Below are positions 17,660-24,849 of a DNA stretch of 64,000 nucleotides, one piece after another (within the stretch, counting starts at the first letter, position 1; each line of letters begins with the position of its first letter). The DNA is from Halospeciosus flavus (GTDB lineage Archaea > Halobacteriota > Halobacteria > Halobacteriales > Halobacteriaceae), in contig NZ_CP122312.1 of the NCBI RefSeq assembly GCF_029814175.1, positions 1,302,001-1,366,000 on the forward strand. The letters are read 5' to 3'. The notes below the pieces were generated by a model. The model saw nothing but the letters and a program-made list of their open reading frames with translations. It was not told the DNA's origin and did no database searches. A program made the position numbers and the translations under genes.

Positions 17660-17818
17660 TCAATCGTCGTCGCCGTCCGCGTCCGGTTCCTTCTTCCAGT
17701 CGGGGTCTTTCTCGCCTTCGTTGATCTCGTGGGGGCCGATGCAGTAGTCCCACACTTCGTCGCCCTTGTAGTTCATCCCGCTACCAGTCGGACGCCAGCC
17801 GGAGTCCTTGTGTGCCAT
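17660..17818 (-). CDS. Small haloarchaeal protein, stop codon supplied by the mobile element
   Basis: 52 aa from ATG at 17818. The sequence has GMNYKGDEVWDYCIGPHEIN, then a lysine/aspartate-rich tail ending GDDD. Its TGA stop is the complement of the element's terminal TCAA. Without the element the gene would read GAG-TAA, so only the last residue changed (Glu to Asp) and length is preserved. No signal, membrane segment or known motif. It may be the last gene of the AOR-like operon, with TTAAAG before its start as a possible promoter of its own. Confidence 0.6.
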   Translation of the reverse strand: MAHKDSGWRPTGSGMNYKGDEVWDYCIGPHEINEGEKDPDWKKEPDADGDDD

Positions 17819-17872
17819 GTTCGTCGCTATCGGTTGCGGAGCGGTTAAAGCTTTGTGAGGCGCCGCGGGTCG

Positions 17873-18223
17873 TCACTCGACCGGCGGCGCGTTCGGCGGT
17901 CGCTCGACGTCGTCGCCGTAATTGTCGAGGAACACCGTCGCGAACAGGTCGACGTGCTTCGCGAGGAGTTCCGACGGCGAGAGCTCCGTGTCCTCGGTCT
18001 GTGCTTCGAGGAACGCTTCGAGGTCGTCGCTGGGGTGGTGTCGGACCGTCGCACCCTCGATTTCGAAGTCGACCTCGGTGGCACCGGAGACGAGGTTCTC
18101 GATCTCGAGGAGTGCCTGCTCGACCTTCGACTCGAGCGCCTCGTCGGTCTCTTTCATCTGCCTGTTCCCCCACTCCTCGGCGGCGGCGAGGAGTCGGTCG
18201 CTGGCCTCGAACTCGAGCGTCAA
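17873..18223 (-). CDS. Hypothetical acidic helical protein of the AOR-like operon
   Basis: 116 aa from a TTG start that overlaps the TGA of the preceding zinc-ribbon gene (TTGA at 18220-18223); this overlap decides the start. The protein is helical and acidic (RLLAAAEEWGNRQMKETDEA, then DLEAFLEAQTED and LLAKHVDLFATVFLDN) and ends in a proline-rich tail. No catalytic or metal motif is visible. Conserved placement behind a zinc-ribbon protein suggests a shared complex, which is inference. Confidence 0.6.
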   Translation of the reverse strand: MTLEFEASDRLLAAAEEWGNRQMKETDEALESKVEQALLEIENLVSGATEVDFEIEGATVRHHPSDDLEAFLEAQTEDTELSPSELLAKHVDLFATVFLDNYGDDVERPPNAPPVE

Positions 18224-18360
18224 AACGACACCCCCTGACCCTCGAACGCACGGGTCCACGTGGTCGTCTCCTCACACACGGGGCACTGGTCGACGAACTG
18301 GTCGCCGGGTTGTCCGTGCATCTCGGCCATCTGTCCGCACTCGGTGCACTCGTAGTACAT
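18220..18360 (-). CDS. Mini zinc-ribbon protein
   Basis: 46 aa, too short for most gene callers. Two knuckles CTEC (residues 5-8) and CPVC (26-29) form one zinc ribbon or rubredoxin-like site. Its ATG overlaps the TAA of the upstream membrane-protein gene (TAATG), and its stop overlaps the next start, so it is translationally coupled on both sides. A rubredoxin-like electron-transfer role is conceivable beside an oxidoreductase, but a structural zinc is equally likely. Confidence 0.68.
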   Translation of the reverse strand: MYYECTECGQMAEMHGQPGDQFVDQCPVCEETTTWTRAFEGQGVSF

Positions 18361-18635
18361 TATTCCTCGGGGGGGAACGTCTCGGCCGTCGGTTCGCCCT
18401 GGCCCAGCTCGCTGGCGAGGTAGAGTAGGCCGCCGGCGAGGACGGCGATGACGGCGAGGCCGACGATTCCGGGGAAGAACGTCTGTCCGACGTACTGGCC
18501 GATCGTGCCCGTCGAGGCGGTGGCCGGGAGCATCGTCGAGGCGACGTTCAGCCCGACGACGACGGTCCACAGCAACCCGAGCAGGACGGCGAACGTGACG
18601 AAGCCCGCCTGGTCTACGGCGTTTCGAATACTCAT
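18360..18635 (-). CDS. Two-helix membrane protein of the AOR-like operon
   Basis: 91 aa from ATG at 18635; the longer frame upstream runs into the intergenic gap. Transmembrane helices lie at about residues 11-33 (FVTFAVLLGLLWTVVVGLNV) and 54-78 (FPGIVGLAVIAVLAGGLLYL), joined by a Thr/Gly-rich loop. The tail is acidic. It is coupled to the zinc-ribbon gene. No cofactor ligands are evident. Confidence 0.65.
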   Translation of the reverse strand: MSIRNAVDQAGFVTFAVLLGLLWTVVVGLNVASTMLPATASTGTIGQYVGQTFFPGIVGLAVIAVLAGGLLYLASELGQGEPTAETFPPEE

Positions 18636-18671
18636 GGTCTCACTCTCCCTTGCGTACGGGAGCACCAAAAA

Positions 18672-19346
18672 TCATTCTTCCAGTTCCCAACCGGCGCCCG
18701 CTGCCGCTTCCTCCAGCGGGACGAACTCCCAGCCGGCCTCCTCGGCGATCCACTCCTGGTCTTCGGTGCCGACGACGACCATCCGCTCGGCGTAGAACAT
18801 CGAGTGCTCGCCGATGTCCGCGAGGCGCTCGGCCGGACCGGACCCCGAACCGTTGAAGAAGTCGGTGTCGAGGCCGTGGTCGCGCTGGAACTTGTTGATG
18901 TCGTGGGCCGCCACTTCGCCGACGATGCCCACCCAGTCGGACCACTCGTTGGTCTCCGCGAGCGCGAGACGCACGTCGTCGATTCGCTGGAGCGCCTCGT
19001 ACGTGTAGGCGGTCGTCATATCGTCGACGCCGCCACCGTGTGGGCCGGACGCGCGCGACTCGGTGTGTGGGTCCTCGGGGTGCTGTGGCTCCCTCGGGTC
19101 GGTCCCGCCGCCACTCCCACCACCGCTCCCGCCCTGATCCTTCGGGATGCCTGCGGGCTTCTTCCGGTCGTCATTCGGGACGTGGGGGACGGCGTCGCTC
19201 GCGGTGGTCGTCTCCGGTTCGTCGGCCGGTTCGGGTTCCTCGTCGGGACTACCCTCGCCTTTCCAGATCCAGTCGCCGCGGTTGCCGGTCTCTTCGTCCT
19301 CGTCTGTACCCGTGTCCAGTTCGTCCAGATTGATCTTCTCTGTCAT
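18672..19346 (-). CDS. Haloarchaeal protein with disordered N-terminus, AOR-like operon
   Basis: 224 aa from ATG at 19346, overlapping the TGA of the AOR-like gene. Residues 1-110 are Asp/Glu/Gly/Ser-rich and look disordered (GGSGGGSGGG run). Residues 111-224 form a compact conserved-looking domain (TTAYTYEALQRIDDVRLALA, EWSDWVGIVGEVAAHDI, HSMFYAERMVVVGTEDQEWI). No cysteine, signal or membrane segment. It resembles a widespread haloarchaeal domain family of unknown function. Tight coupling suggests partnership with the AOR-like protein. Confidence 0.65.
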   Translation of the reverse strand: MTEKINLDELDTGTDEDEETGNRGDWIWKGEGSPDEEPEPADEPETTTASDAVPHVPNDDRKKPAGIPKDQGGSGGGSGGGTDPREPQHPEDPHTESRASGPHGGGVDDMTTAYTYEALQRIDDVRLALAETNEWSDWVGIVGEVAAHDINKFQRDHGLDTDFFNGSGSGPAERLADIGEHSMFYAERMVVVGTEDQEWIAEEAGWEFVPLEEAAAGAGWELEE

Positions 19347-21118
19347 CGTGTCTGTGAGAGTGTGTCGAGTTCGTCGAGCGTGACGTCGACGTCGAGTCGG
19401 TCGCGCGTCTCCGCGGTCGGGACACCCCGTTCGTCCCACCCGCGGCGGTCGTAGTAGCGGTCCAGTAGCACGTCGAAGTGGTCGCGGTCGATGGTCTCGC
19501 CCGCGGCCGGCCCGTCCGGGAGTGGCTCCGTCAGCGGGTCGGGAAGCGAGTCGTCCGCGCGGGTGTGGCCCTCGCGGACGTTGAAGAGGCGGACGAGCGT
19601 CCAGATGCGTTCGCCGGTCTCCAGCAGGGAGGCGGGCGTCACGTCGTAGCCGGCCGCGCGGAGCCACGAGGTCCCGAGGTCGTCGACCGTCTCGCCGACG
19701 AAATCGTCCGCGACGAGACTCCAGAGGACCGAGCGGCGGTCCTGTTCCTCGACGACCGCCGAGACGCGGTCGGCGTCCGTCCACCCGTCGGCAGCGATGG
19801 CCTCCTCCTCGACCGGACGGGCGCGGCGGTGGCAGGCCCCCCGGTCGCTGGTCGCGTACGCGAGAGCCATCGTCGGCGCGGCCCGCGGGTCGTACGCGGG
19901 CAGTTCCATCGCCTTCACCGAGGGGATGTACTCGTCCGTGCCCAGAACCTCTGCGGCCGCGACTACGCCGTCCGCGAGCGCGTCGCCGAGGTCGGTCTCG
20001 CGTCCGGCGATGTCGCGGATGAGGTCGCGGGCAGCCTCGGGGTCGCCGAACGCGACGTCGCGGTCAAGGTGACCGTCGGCGCTCGCGCGCGCCGCGAACG
20101 CGACGGCGTTGCCCGCGGTGATGACGTCGACGCCGAGTCGGTCGCACACCGCACCGAGTTCGGCGACGGCGTCGAAGTCGTCGATGCCGAGGCCCGCACC
20201 GAGCGAGATGGGCGTCGAACCGCGGGGAATCGTCGTCCCCTCGGCGCTCTCAACCTCGAAGCCGCCGGGCATCGCCGCGTCGTCGTGCTCGCGGCCGGTG
20301 GCCGCCTCGCGGACGGCCTCGATACCGATGTCGTCGGCGCCCTCGAAGGTCCCCTCCTGCCACCCGCGGGTGGGGAGCCCACCGACCTCGTTGGCGAAGT
20401 CGACGGTCTCGACGGTCTCGCTGGCGGCCTGCCAGCGGCCCACGTCGGAGTCGGCGAACGCCTCGGCGGCGTCCTCGCGGGCGGCCGCGAAGTCCGCTGG
20501 CGGTTCGGGCGCGTCACCGCGGGCGACGACGGCCTTCAGGTTCTTCGACCCCATCACGGCGCCGGCACCGCCCCGACCCGCGTGGTGGTCGCCGCCGTCG
20601 GAGGCGATGGTCGCGTATCGAACCCGGTTCTCGCCGGCCGGCCCGACGCAGGCGACGGCACCGTCGTAGGCGTCGTCCACCCCGGCGGCGTCCGCTCCGG
20701 CGAGGTCGTCCGCGGGTTCGAGGTGGGCGTCGCCGTCCTCGACAACGAGCGCGGTCGGTTCTTCGGCCCGTCCGGTGACGACGACGAGCATGTGCTCGCC
20801 GAGCGCACCCGCGAGTTGCTCGGGGAACGTTCCGCCGGCGTAGGAGTCGAGGAAGGTGTCCGTGAGCGGCGATTTGGTGACCGCCGCGTAGCGTTGCTCG
20901 CCCGGGAGCGCACCCGTGAGCGGACCGAGGGCGAACACGAGGGCGTTCGCCGGTCCGAGCGGGTCGGCTCCCCGTGGCACCTCCGCGTGGAGGTAGCGCG
21001 CACCGAGTCCCTTCCCGCCGAGGTAGCGGTCGAGCCACGGTTCGGGAATCGCCTCGCTGGTGACGGTTCCCGCGGAGAGGTCGACCCGGAGCGCGCGGTC
21101 CGGGCGGGTCCAGTTCAT
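19343..21118 (-). CDS. Aldehyde:ferredoxin oxidoreductase homologue lacking the [4Fe-4S] ligands
   Basis: 591 aa, standard AOR length. Pterin-domain hallmarks are intact: LGGKGLGARYL (33-43), TKSPLTDTFLDS, GPAGENRVRYATIASD (159-174) and GRGGAGAVMGSKNLKAVV (181-198), as are VKAMELPAYDPR and YATSDRGACH in domain 3. The cluster motif CxxCxxxC is replaced by H278-DD-A281-AMP-G285, and the fourth ligand region (464-473, VLWSLVADDF) has no cysteine. Only C157, C325 and C429 remain. It therefore probably binds tungsto/molybdopterin but cannot hold the usual cluster. It heads an operon of small genes. Confidence 0.85.
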   Translation of the reverse strand: MNWTRPDRALRVDLSAGTVTSEAIPEPWLDRYLGGKGLGARYLHAEVPRGADPLGPANALVFALGPLTGALPGEQRYAAVTKSPLTDTFLDSYAGGTFPEQLAGALGEHMLVVVTGRAEEPTALVVEDGDAHLEPADDLAGADAAGVDDAYDGAVACVGPAGENRVRYATIASDGGDHHAGRGGAGAVMGSKNLKAVVARGDAPEPPADFAAAREDAAEAFADSDVGRWQAASETVETVDFANEVGGLPTRGWQEGTFEGADDIGIEAVREAATGREHDDAAMPGGFEVESAEGTTIPRGSTPISLGAGLGIDDFDAVAELGAVCDRLGVDVITAGNAVAFAARASADGHLDRDVAFGDPEAARDLIRDIAGRETDLGDALADGVVAAAEVLGTDEYIPSVKAMELPAYDPRAAPTMALAYATSDRGACHRRARPVEEEAIAADGWTDADRVSAVVEEQDRRSVLWSLVADDFVGETVDDLGTSWLRAAGYDVTPASLLETGERIWTLVRLFNVREGHTRADDSLPDPLTEPLPDGPAAGETIDRDHFDVLLDRYYDRRGWDERGVPTAETRDRLDVDVTLDELDTLSQTR

Positions 21119-21242
21119 GTCACCGGATTACGCGTCCGAGCGGGTAAGGGTTACTGCCTCGTCGCGATTCCCGCCGAAAGGTCACTGACACGTTCGTACG
21201 CGTCGCGACACGCTCTTTCCCGCGGACCCCGAATGGGCGGGT

Positions 21243-21866
21243 ATGCACAGCGGCGTCATCATCGCTGGCGGCCGGTCGACTCGGTTCGGCGACGCGGACA
21301 AGGCCGTCGCCGACCTCGCGGGTACGCCGATGACCCGCCGGGTCGCCGACCGTCTCGAACCCATCGTGGACGAACTCGTCGTGAACTGCCGCGCCGACCA
21401 GCGTGACGCACTCGACGACGCCCTCGACGGCTACCCCCTCCCGGTCACCTTCGCCGAGGACCCCGAGACCGACCAGGGGCCGATGGCCGGTATCCGGAAC
21501 GGACTCCGCGGCGCGTCGGGCGAGTTCGCCGCGGTCGTCGCCTGCGACATGCCGTTCCTCGACCCCGGATTCCTCGACTACCTCTTCGAGCGCGCTGCGG
21601 GCCACGAGGCGGCGGTCCCCCGCGTCGGCGAGGGTGGGTGGTTCCAGACCACGCAGGCCGTCTACCACGCCGACGCGATGGCCGACGCCTGCGACGACGC
21701 CCTCGCCCGCGACGCGCGCAAGATTATCGAACCGCTGTTCGACCTCGACTACGTCGTCGTCACCGAGGACGAGGTCGAGGAACACGCCGCGAACGGCCTC
21801 GACACCTTCGAGAACCTCAACACACGCGAGGAGTTCGAGGCCGCGCAGTCACACTTCTCGGGGTAG
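21243..21866 (+). CDS. mobA: Molybdenum cofactor guanylyltransferase MobA
   Basis: 207 aa. The nucleotidyltransferase signature at the N-terminus is IIAGGRSTRFGDADKAV, a variant of GGxSxRxGxxK, followed by GPMAGIRNGL and the metal-binding VACDMPFLDP. MobA joins GMP to molybdopterin to make the guanine dinucleotide cofactor used by DMSO-reductase-family enzymes such as the nearby FdhA. Divergent from the AOR-like operon, convergent with the YqeC-like gene. Confidence 0.88.
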   Translation: MHSGVIIAGGRSTRFGDADKAVADLAGTPMTRRVADRLEPIVDELVVNCRADQRDALDDALDGYPLPVTFAEDPETDQGPMAGIRNGLRGASGEFAAVVACDMPFLDPGFLDYLFERAAGHEAAVPRVGEGGWFQTTQAVYHADAMADACDDALARDARKIIEPLFDLDYVVVTEDEVEEHAANGLDTFENLNTREEFEAAQSHFSG

Positions 21867-21896
21867 GCGCGGACAGTTGTACAATCGTTCAATTGT

Positions 21897-22643
21897 TCAC
21901 GCCTCGACGACGTTGACGAGCGGACCGTCCTCGCGGGCGTGACTCGTGAGGACGACGCGCGGGACCTCGGTGCGGGCGTGAATCGCTTCGGCGACGTCGC
22001 GTCCCGTCTCGGCGAGCGTGTCGTCGTCGACCTTGTTGAGAACCGGAACCACCGTCGCGCCCTCGGGGACCCCCTTGCGACCCCCTTCCTCGTGGGCGAG
22101 GACGGTCGCGACGGCCTCGGCAGTGATAGTGTCGCCCGGGTCGAGTCCCGTGAGGGCGGCGACGCGCTCGACGCGGTGGACGCGCTCCTCGGTGAGGGGT
22201 TCGCCCACGACGTCGACGGCCGCGACCGGGAGGACCGTGTCGGCGTCGGCGGGGAGTTGTGGTTCGCGCTCCGCGGGCGCCTTGAAGTCGCGCATCCGCG
22301 CGCCGTCGGCCTTCACGAGGACGGCGTCGACGTCCTGGTCGGACGCGGCCGCCGCCATCGCCTCGACGACGTCGGTGTCGTAGCCGAGGTAGCGGTCGGG
22401 TCGCTCCTGTTCGGGGACGACGCCGAGCGGCCAGTCGCCCTCGTCGGCCGCGCGAATCGCCGCCGCGGGGTCCTCGGTCACGACGAGGTCGGCGACGTAC
22501 TCCGCGAACGGTGGGATGCGGACCGTCGCCGTGACAACCGCGCGGTCCAGACGCTCGGCGAGTGCGTACAGCGTCGACTTCTTCCCCCCGGCGCCGACCG
22601 CACAGACGACTCCCTCGGCGGCGAGTGCTTCGGTGAACTCCAT
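21897..22643 (-). CDS. yqeC: YqeC-like selenium/molybdenum hydroxylase accessory P-loop protein
   Basis: 248 aa from ATG at 22643. The N-terminal P-loop GAGGKKSTLYALAERL and VLVKADGARMRDFKAP match the YqeC family, named for genes near selenium-dependent molybdenum hydroxylases. VLNKVDDDTLAETGRDVAEA follows in the C-half. The biochemical role is unsettled. Its pairing with mobA supports pterin-cofactor maturation rather than selenoprotein synthesis, since the FdhA here uses cysteine. Confidence 0.78.
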   Translation of the reverse strand: MEFTEALAAEGVVCAVGAGGKKSTLYALAERLDRAVVTATVRIPPFAEYVADLVVTEDPAAAIRAADEGDWPLGVVPEQERPDRYLGYDTDVVEAMAAAASDQDVDAVLVKADGARMRDFKAPAEREPQLPADADTVLPVAAVDVVGEPLTEERVHRVERVAALTGLDPGDTITAEAVATVLAHEEGGRKGVPEGATVVPVLNKVDDDTLAETGRDVAEAIHARTEVPRVVLTSHAREDGPLVNVVEA

Positions 22644-22673
22644 ACCTACACCCTCACGGGCGCGCGGCAAAAA

Positions 22674-22949
22674 TCACCCGTCGACGTACCGGTCTTGCCA
22701 GTCGCGGCGTCGCTCGACCATCCGTTCGCCGGTGTCGGTGAGTGCGTAGCGGTTCGTCCGGTCGTCGGCCCTCCCCTTCTCGACGAGTCCGTCGTCGACG
22801 AGCGTATCGAGGTTCGGGTAGAGGCGGCCGTGGTTGATACTCGACTGGTAGTAGTCCTCTAGCTCCGCCTTGACGTCGAGTCCGTTCGGGTCGTCGAGCC
22901 CGCAGACGACGAACAGCAGGTCGCGTTGGAAGCCAGTGAGTTCGTCCAT
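22674..22949 (-). CDS. PadR-family winged-helix transcriptional regulator
   Basis: 91 aa. The winged helix shows FQRDLLFVVCGLDDPNGLDV, the recognition region INHGRLYPNLDTLVDDGLVEKG and the wing NRYALTDTGERMV. It belongs to the small haloarchaeal PadR group that includes the oxidative-stress regulator RosR of Halobacterium. It closely resembles the protein at 27082. A perfect palindrome 3 bp before its ATG suggests autoregulation. Co-directional with the YqeC-like gene, 30 bp apart. Confidence 0.88.
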   Translation of the reverse strand: MDELTGFQRDLLFVVCGLDDPNGLDVKAELEDYYQSSINHGRLYPNLDTLVDDGLVEKGRADDRTNRYALTDTGERMVERRRDWQDRYVDG

Positions 22950-22951
22950 GC

Positions 22952-22963
22952 TTGTATATACAA
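22952..22963. promoter_or_regulatory. 12-bp perfect palindrome, candidate PadR operator
   Basis: TTGTATATACAA lies three bases upstream of the PadR start. With an A/T-rich TATA candidate near 22975-22984 on the same strand, the palindrome falls between promoter and start codon, where a bound repressor would block transcription. Confidence 0.5.
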
Positions 22964-23008
22964 TATGGAGTTGCTACAAAAATCCGCGGGCCGTTTCGCC
23001 GGGGACGG

Positions 23009-23245
23009 CTACCGTTCGACCGCGTAACGCCCCTCTTCGGTAATCCGGTAGACGACCTCCCCGCTCACGGCTTCGAGGTACCCGCGCTCGACGAGGGCGG
23101 CGCACCGCCGCTCCGCGAGGGGCGTGTGCAATCCGACGCGGTTGGCGACGATGGCGGCGTACTCCACCCGTTCTCCCGCCAGGAACTCGAGTATCGCCCG
23201 GTCCGTAGGCCGGAGTTCGTCGCCGGGGTGGGACGCGTCACTCAT
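23009..23245 (-). CDS. Small winged-helix DNA-binding protein
   Basis: 78 aa. LRPTDRAILEFLAGERVEYAA starts a helix-turn-helix, VGLHTPLAERRCAALVERGYL is the recognition region and VVYRITEEGRYAV is the wing. Build and length match the haloarchaeal PhiH1-repressor-like/MarR-like mini regulators. It diverges from the 92-aa gene at 23328, sharing an A/T-rich gap (TTTAGTGAGG, AACACTATCC). The target is unknown. Confidence 0.75.
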   Translation of the reverse strand: MSDASHPGDELRPTDRAILEFLAGERVEYAAIVANRVGLHTPLAERRCAALVERGYLEAVSGEVVYRITEEGRYAVER

Positions 23246-23327
23246 ACACGTTTAGTGAGGTTTGATAGCACTTAACACTATCCCCGGTGCCGTAGCGAGT
23301 AAGTGCGGCGCCGCCGTCGGGGCGTGT

Positions 23328-23606
23328 ATGACCGAGGACACCGACGCCGTGCCCGTCTGGTTGGTTGAACGAACCTACTCCGACGACGAGCAGAACCTCA
23401 TCATCCTCGTGTACGCGACGACGGACGGCGAACGCTACCTCCGCAAGGAGCGGGCGCTGACGAGTTTCAGCGACGTGCGGGACACCACGGCGGGACTCCT
23501 CGCGGACCCGGAGAATCTCGGCTGGACGTCGGAAGAAGACCGCGAGCGCTACGCGTCGGAGGCCCAGCGGATGGCCGAAGAACACGAACTCGACGACGTC
23601 ATCTAG
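23328..23606 (+). CDS. Small conserved haloarchaeal protein
   Basis: 92 aa from ATG at 23328; the longer upstream frame overlaps the divergent promoter. The fold looks alpha/beta (VPVWLVERTYSDDEQNLIIL, then YATTDGERYLRKERALTSF) with a helical acidic end. No motif of known function. The stop overlaps that of the convergent beta-propeller gene by 4 bp. Confidence 0.65.
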   Translation: MTEDTDAVPVWLVERTYSDDEQNLIILVYATTDGERYLRKERALTSFSDVRDTTAGLLADPENLGWTSEEDRERYASEAQRMAEEHELDDVI

Positions 23607-24763
23607 GTGTCCGAAGACCCGTCGCCGTCGATCTCCGTGACCGACTCGGGACCGGTCGTCGTCGACTGCGAGGACGCCGAATCAGCCGTCGAGTCGCTCG
23701 TCGAATACGTGGTCGAGGTGTCGACCGGTTCCTCGACCGCCTCGCCGTCGGTCGTGTCGGTCGTCGTGTCACCACTCTCGTCGTTCGTGTCTGTGGAACG
23801 CTCCGCAGGGACCGAGTCGGACTGCTTCGCTCCCCTCTCGACCCACTCGTCCGGCGGGTCGGCGACCGCGTCCGAATCGGGTTCGTAGACGGCGACGACG
23901 CCATCCTCGCCGACGGCGACGTGTTCGGGTCCGTCGGTGACCGCGAAGAAGTCTGACTCGACGTCCGTCTCGAGTCGGACCCACCCCTCGACCGGACGGC
24001 GTTCGAAGAGTGTCCCCTCGGCCGAGGCGACGAGGACGACATCGTCGCGCTGGCGACGTGCCACCGCGCGGATGGCGTTCTCGCCGATGCGGGTCGGCGT
24101 CCAGTTGTCGAGGTCGCGGTCGTAGCGGAAGACGAGACCGTCGTTGGCGCCGACGAGGATTTCGTCGTCGAGGGCGAGGACGTCGTTGAGGTTGACCTGT
24201 GCGTTCGGAATGCCGCGGTACTCCCACCCGTCGGCGGTCTCCTCGTACACCTCGCTGTTCGTGTCCACTGCGACACACCGACCGGACGGCCCGGCGGAGA
24301 GTTCGCCCAGCGTCGACCCGTGGCCGGGTTCCATCACCTCGCCCCACTCGGGACCGTCGTCGGTGAGTGTGATCGGGAGGACCTCTCCCGACCCGTTCGC
24401 GACGCGGACGGTCTCGGACCCGCGGTCGCCGTGGACGGCGATGGTCTCCCACGTCGAGGTCTTCTCCATCGGCGCGGTGTAGTCGGTCTTCCGGTAGCGG
24501 TCGAGGTCGAGGTGACCGAGCGCCCCGGCCGCGCCGGCCAACCACACCCGCCGACCGTCGTCGGTGACCGCGAGCGCGTTGAGTTCGTGTGGGTCCGCAC
24601 CCGGCCCGGCGCCGCGGAACTGCTCCCACTCGTCCGTCCGGTCGTCGTACGCGAACACCGTTCCCTCGGGACCGATGACGACCGGCCCGCGAACGGTGGA
24701 GACGACGTCGCGTAGTTCACCGTCTGTCGGCGACGCTACCTCCTGAATGTCGATATCGCCCAT
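23603..24763 (-). CDS. Cytoplasmic beta-propeller (BNR/YCF48-like) protein with Ser/Thr/Asp tail
   Basis: 386 aa without signal peptide. Residues 1-285 are repeated four-stranded blades (RGPVVIGPEGTVFAYDDRTD, DDGRRVWLAGAAGALGHLDL, STWETIAVHGDRGSETVRVA, NLNDVLALDDEILVGANDG). The last 100 residues are Ser/Thr/Asp/Glu-rich and probably disordered. Blade order and phrases such as DGRRVWLAG and STWE are shared with the proteins at 24850, 25985 and 32976, so it is one of four paralogues. A candidate TATA box lies 32 bp upstream (24795-24803). Function unknown. Confidence 0.72.
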   Translation of the reverse strand: MGDIDIQEVASPTDGELRDVVSTVRGPVVIGPEGTVFAYDDRTDEWEQFRGAGPGADPHELNALAVTDDGRRVWLAGAAGALGHLDLDRYRKTDYTAPMEKTSTWETIAVHGDRGSETVRVANGSGEVLPITLTDDGPEWGEVMEPGHGSTLGELSAGPSGRCVAVDTNSEVYEETADGWEYRGIPNAQVNLNDVLALDDEILVGANDGLVFRYDRDLDNWTPTRIGENAIRAVARRQRDDVVLVASAEGTLFERRPVEGWVRLETDVESDFFAVTDGPEHVAVGEDGVVAVYEPDSDAVADPPDEWVERGAKQSDSVPAERSTDTNDESGDTTTDTTDGEAVEEPVDTSTTYSTSDSTADSASSQSTTTGPESVTEIDGDGSSDT

Positions 24764-24849
24764 TGTGTTTCCCGTGGCAGAGACGCCGCCACGAGTATTT
24801 ATTACACTACCTACTCTGATAAAAAGATTGGCTCGCAGACCGGACGGCG

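Larger units (their letters stand above)
17200..17663 (+). mobile_element. Gene-less IS200/IS605-type element (PATE-like) inserted in a stop codon
   Basis: 464 bp flanked on the left by TTAC (17196-17199) and ending on the right in TCAA (17660-17663), the cleavage tetranucleotides known for IS608-type elements. Left hairpin 17218-17237 and right hairpin 17637-17650 match positions and flanking bases (GATGAATCCG on the left, GGAGGATGTCAA on the right) of the TnpB element at 38920. There is no ORF for TnpA or TnpB. The interior instead has RNA-like hairpins. Removing the element rejoins GAG-TAA at the end of the 52-aa gene, so it sits in that gene's original stop codon. Confidence 0.82.

Noticed and set aside
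20220..20340. Frameshift or sequencing error as cause of the missing Fe-S cysteines in the AOR-like protein
   Set aside because: Residues before and after align with AOR in the same frame, so the ligand region is substituted, not skipped.
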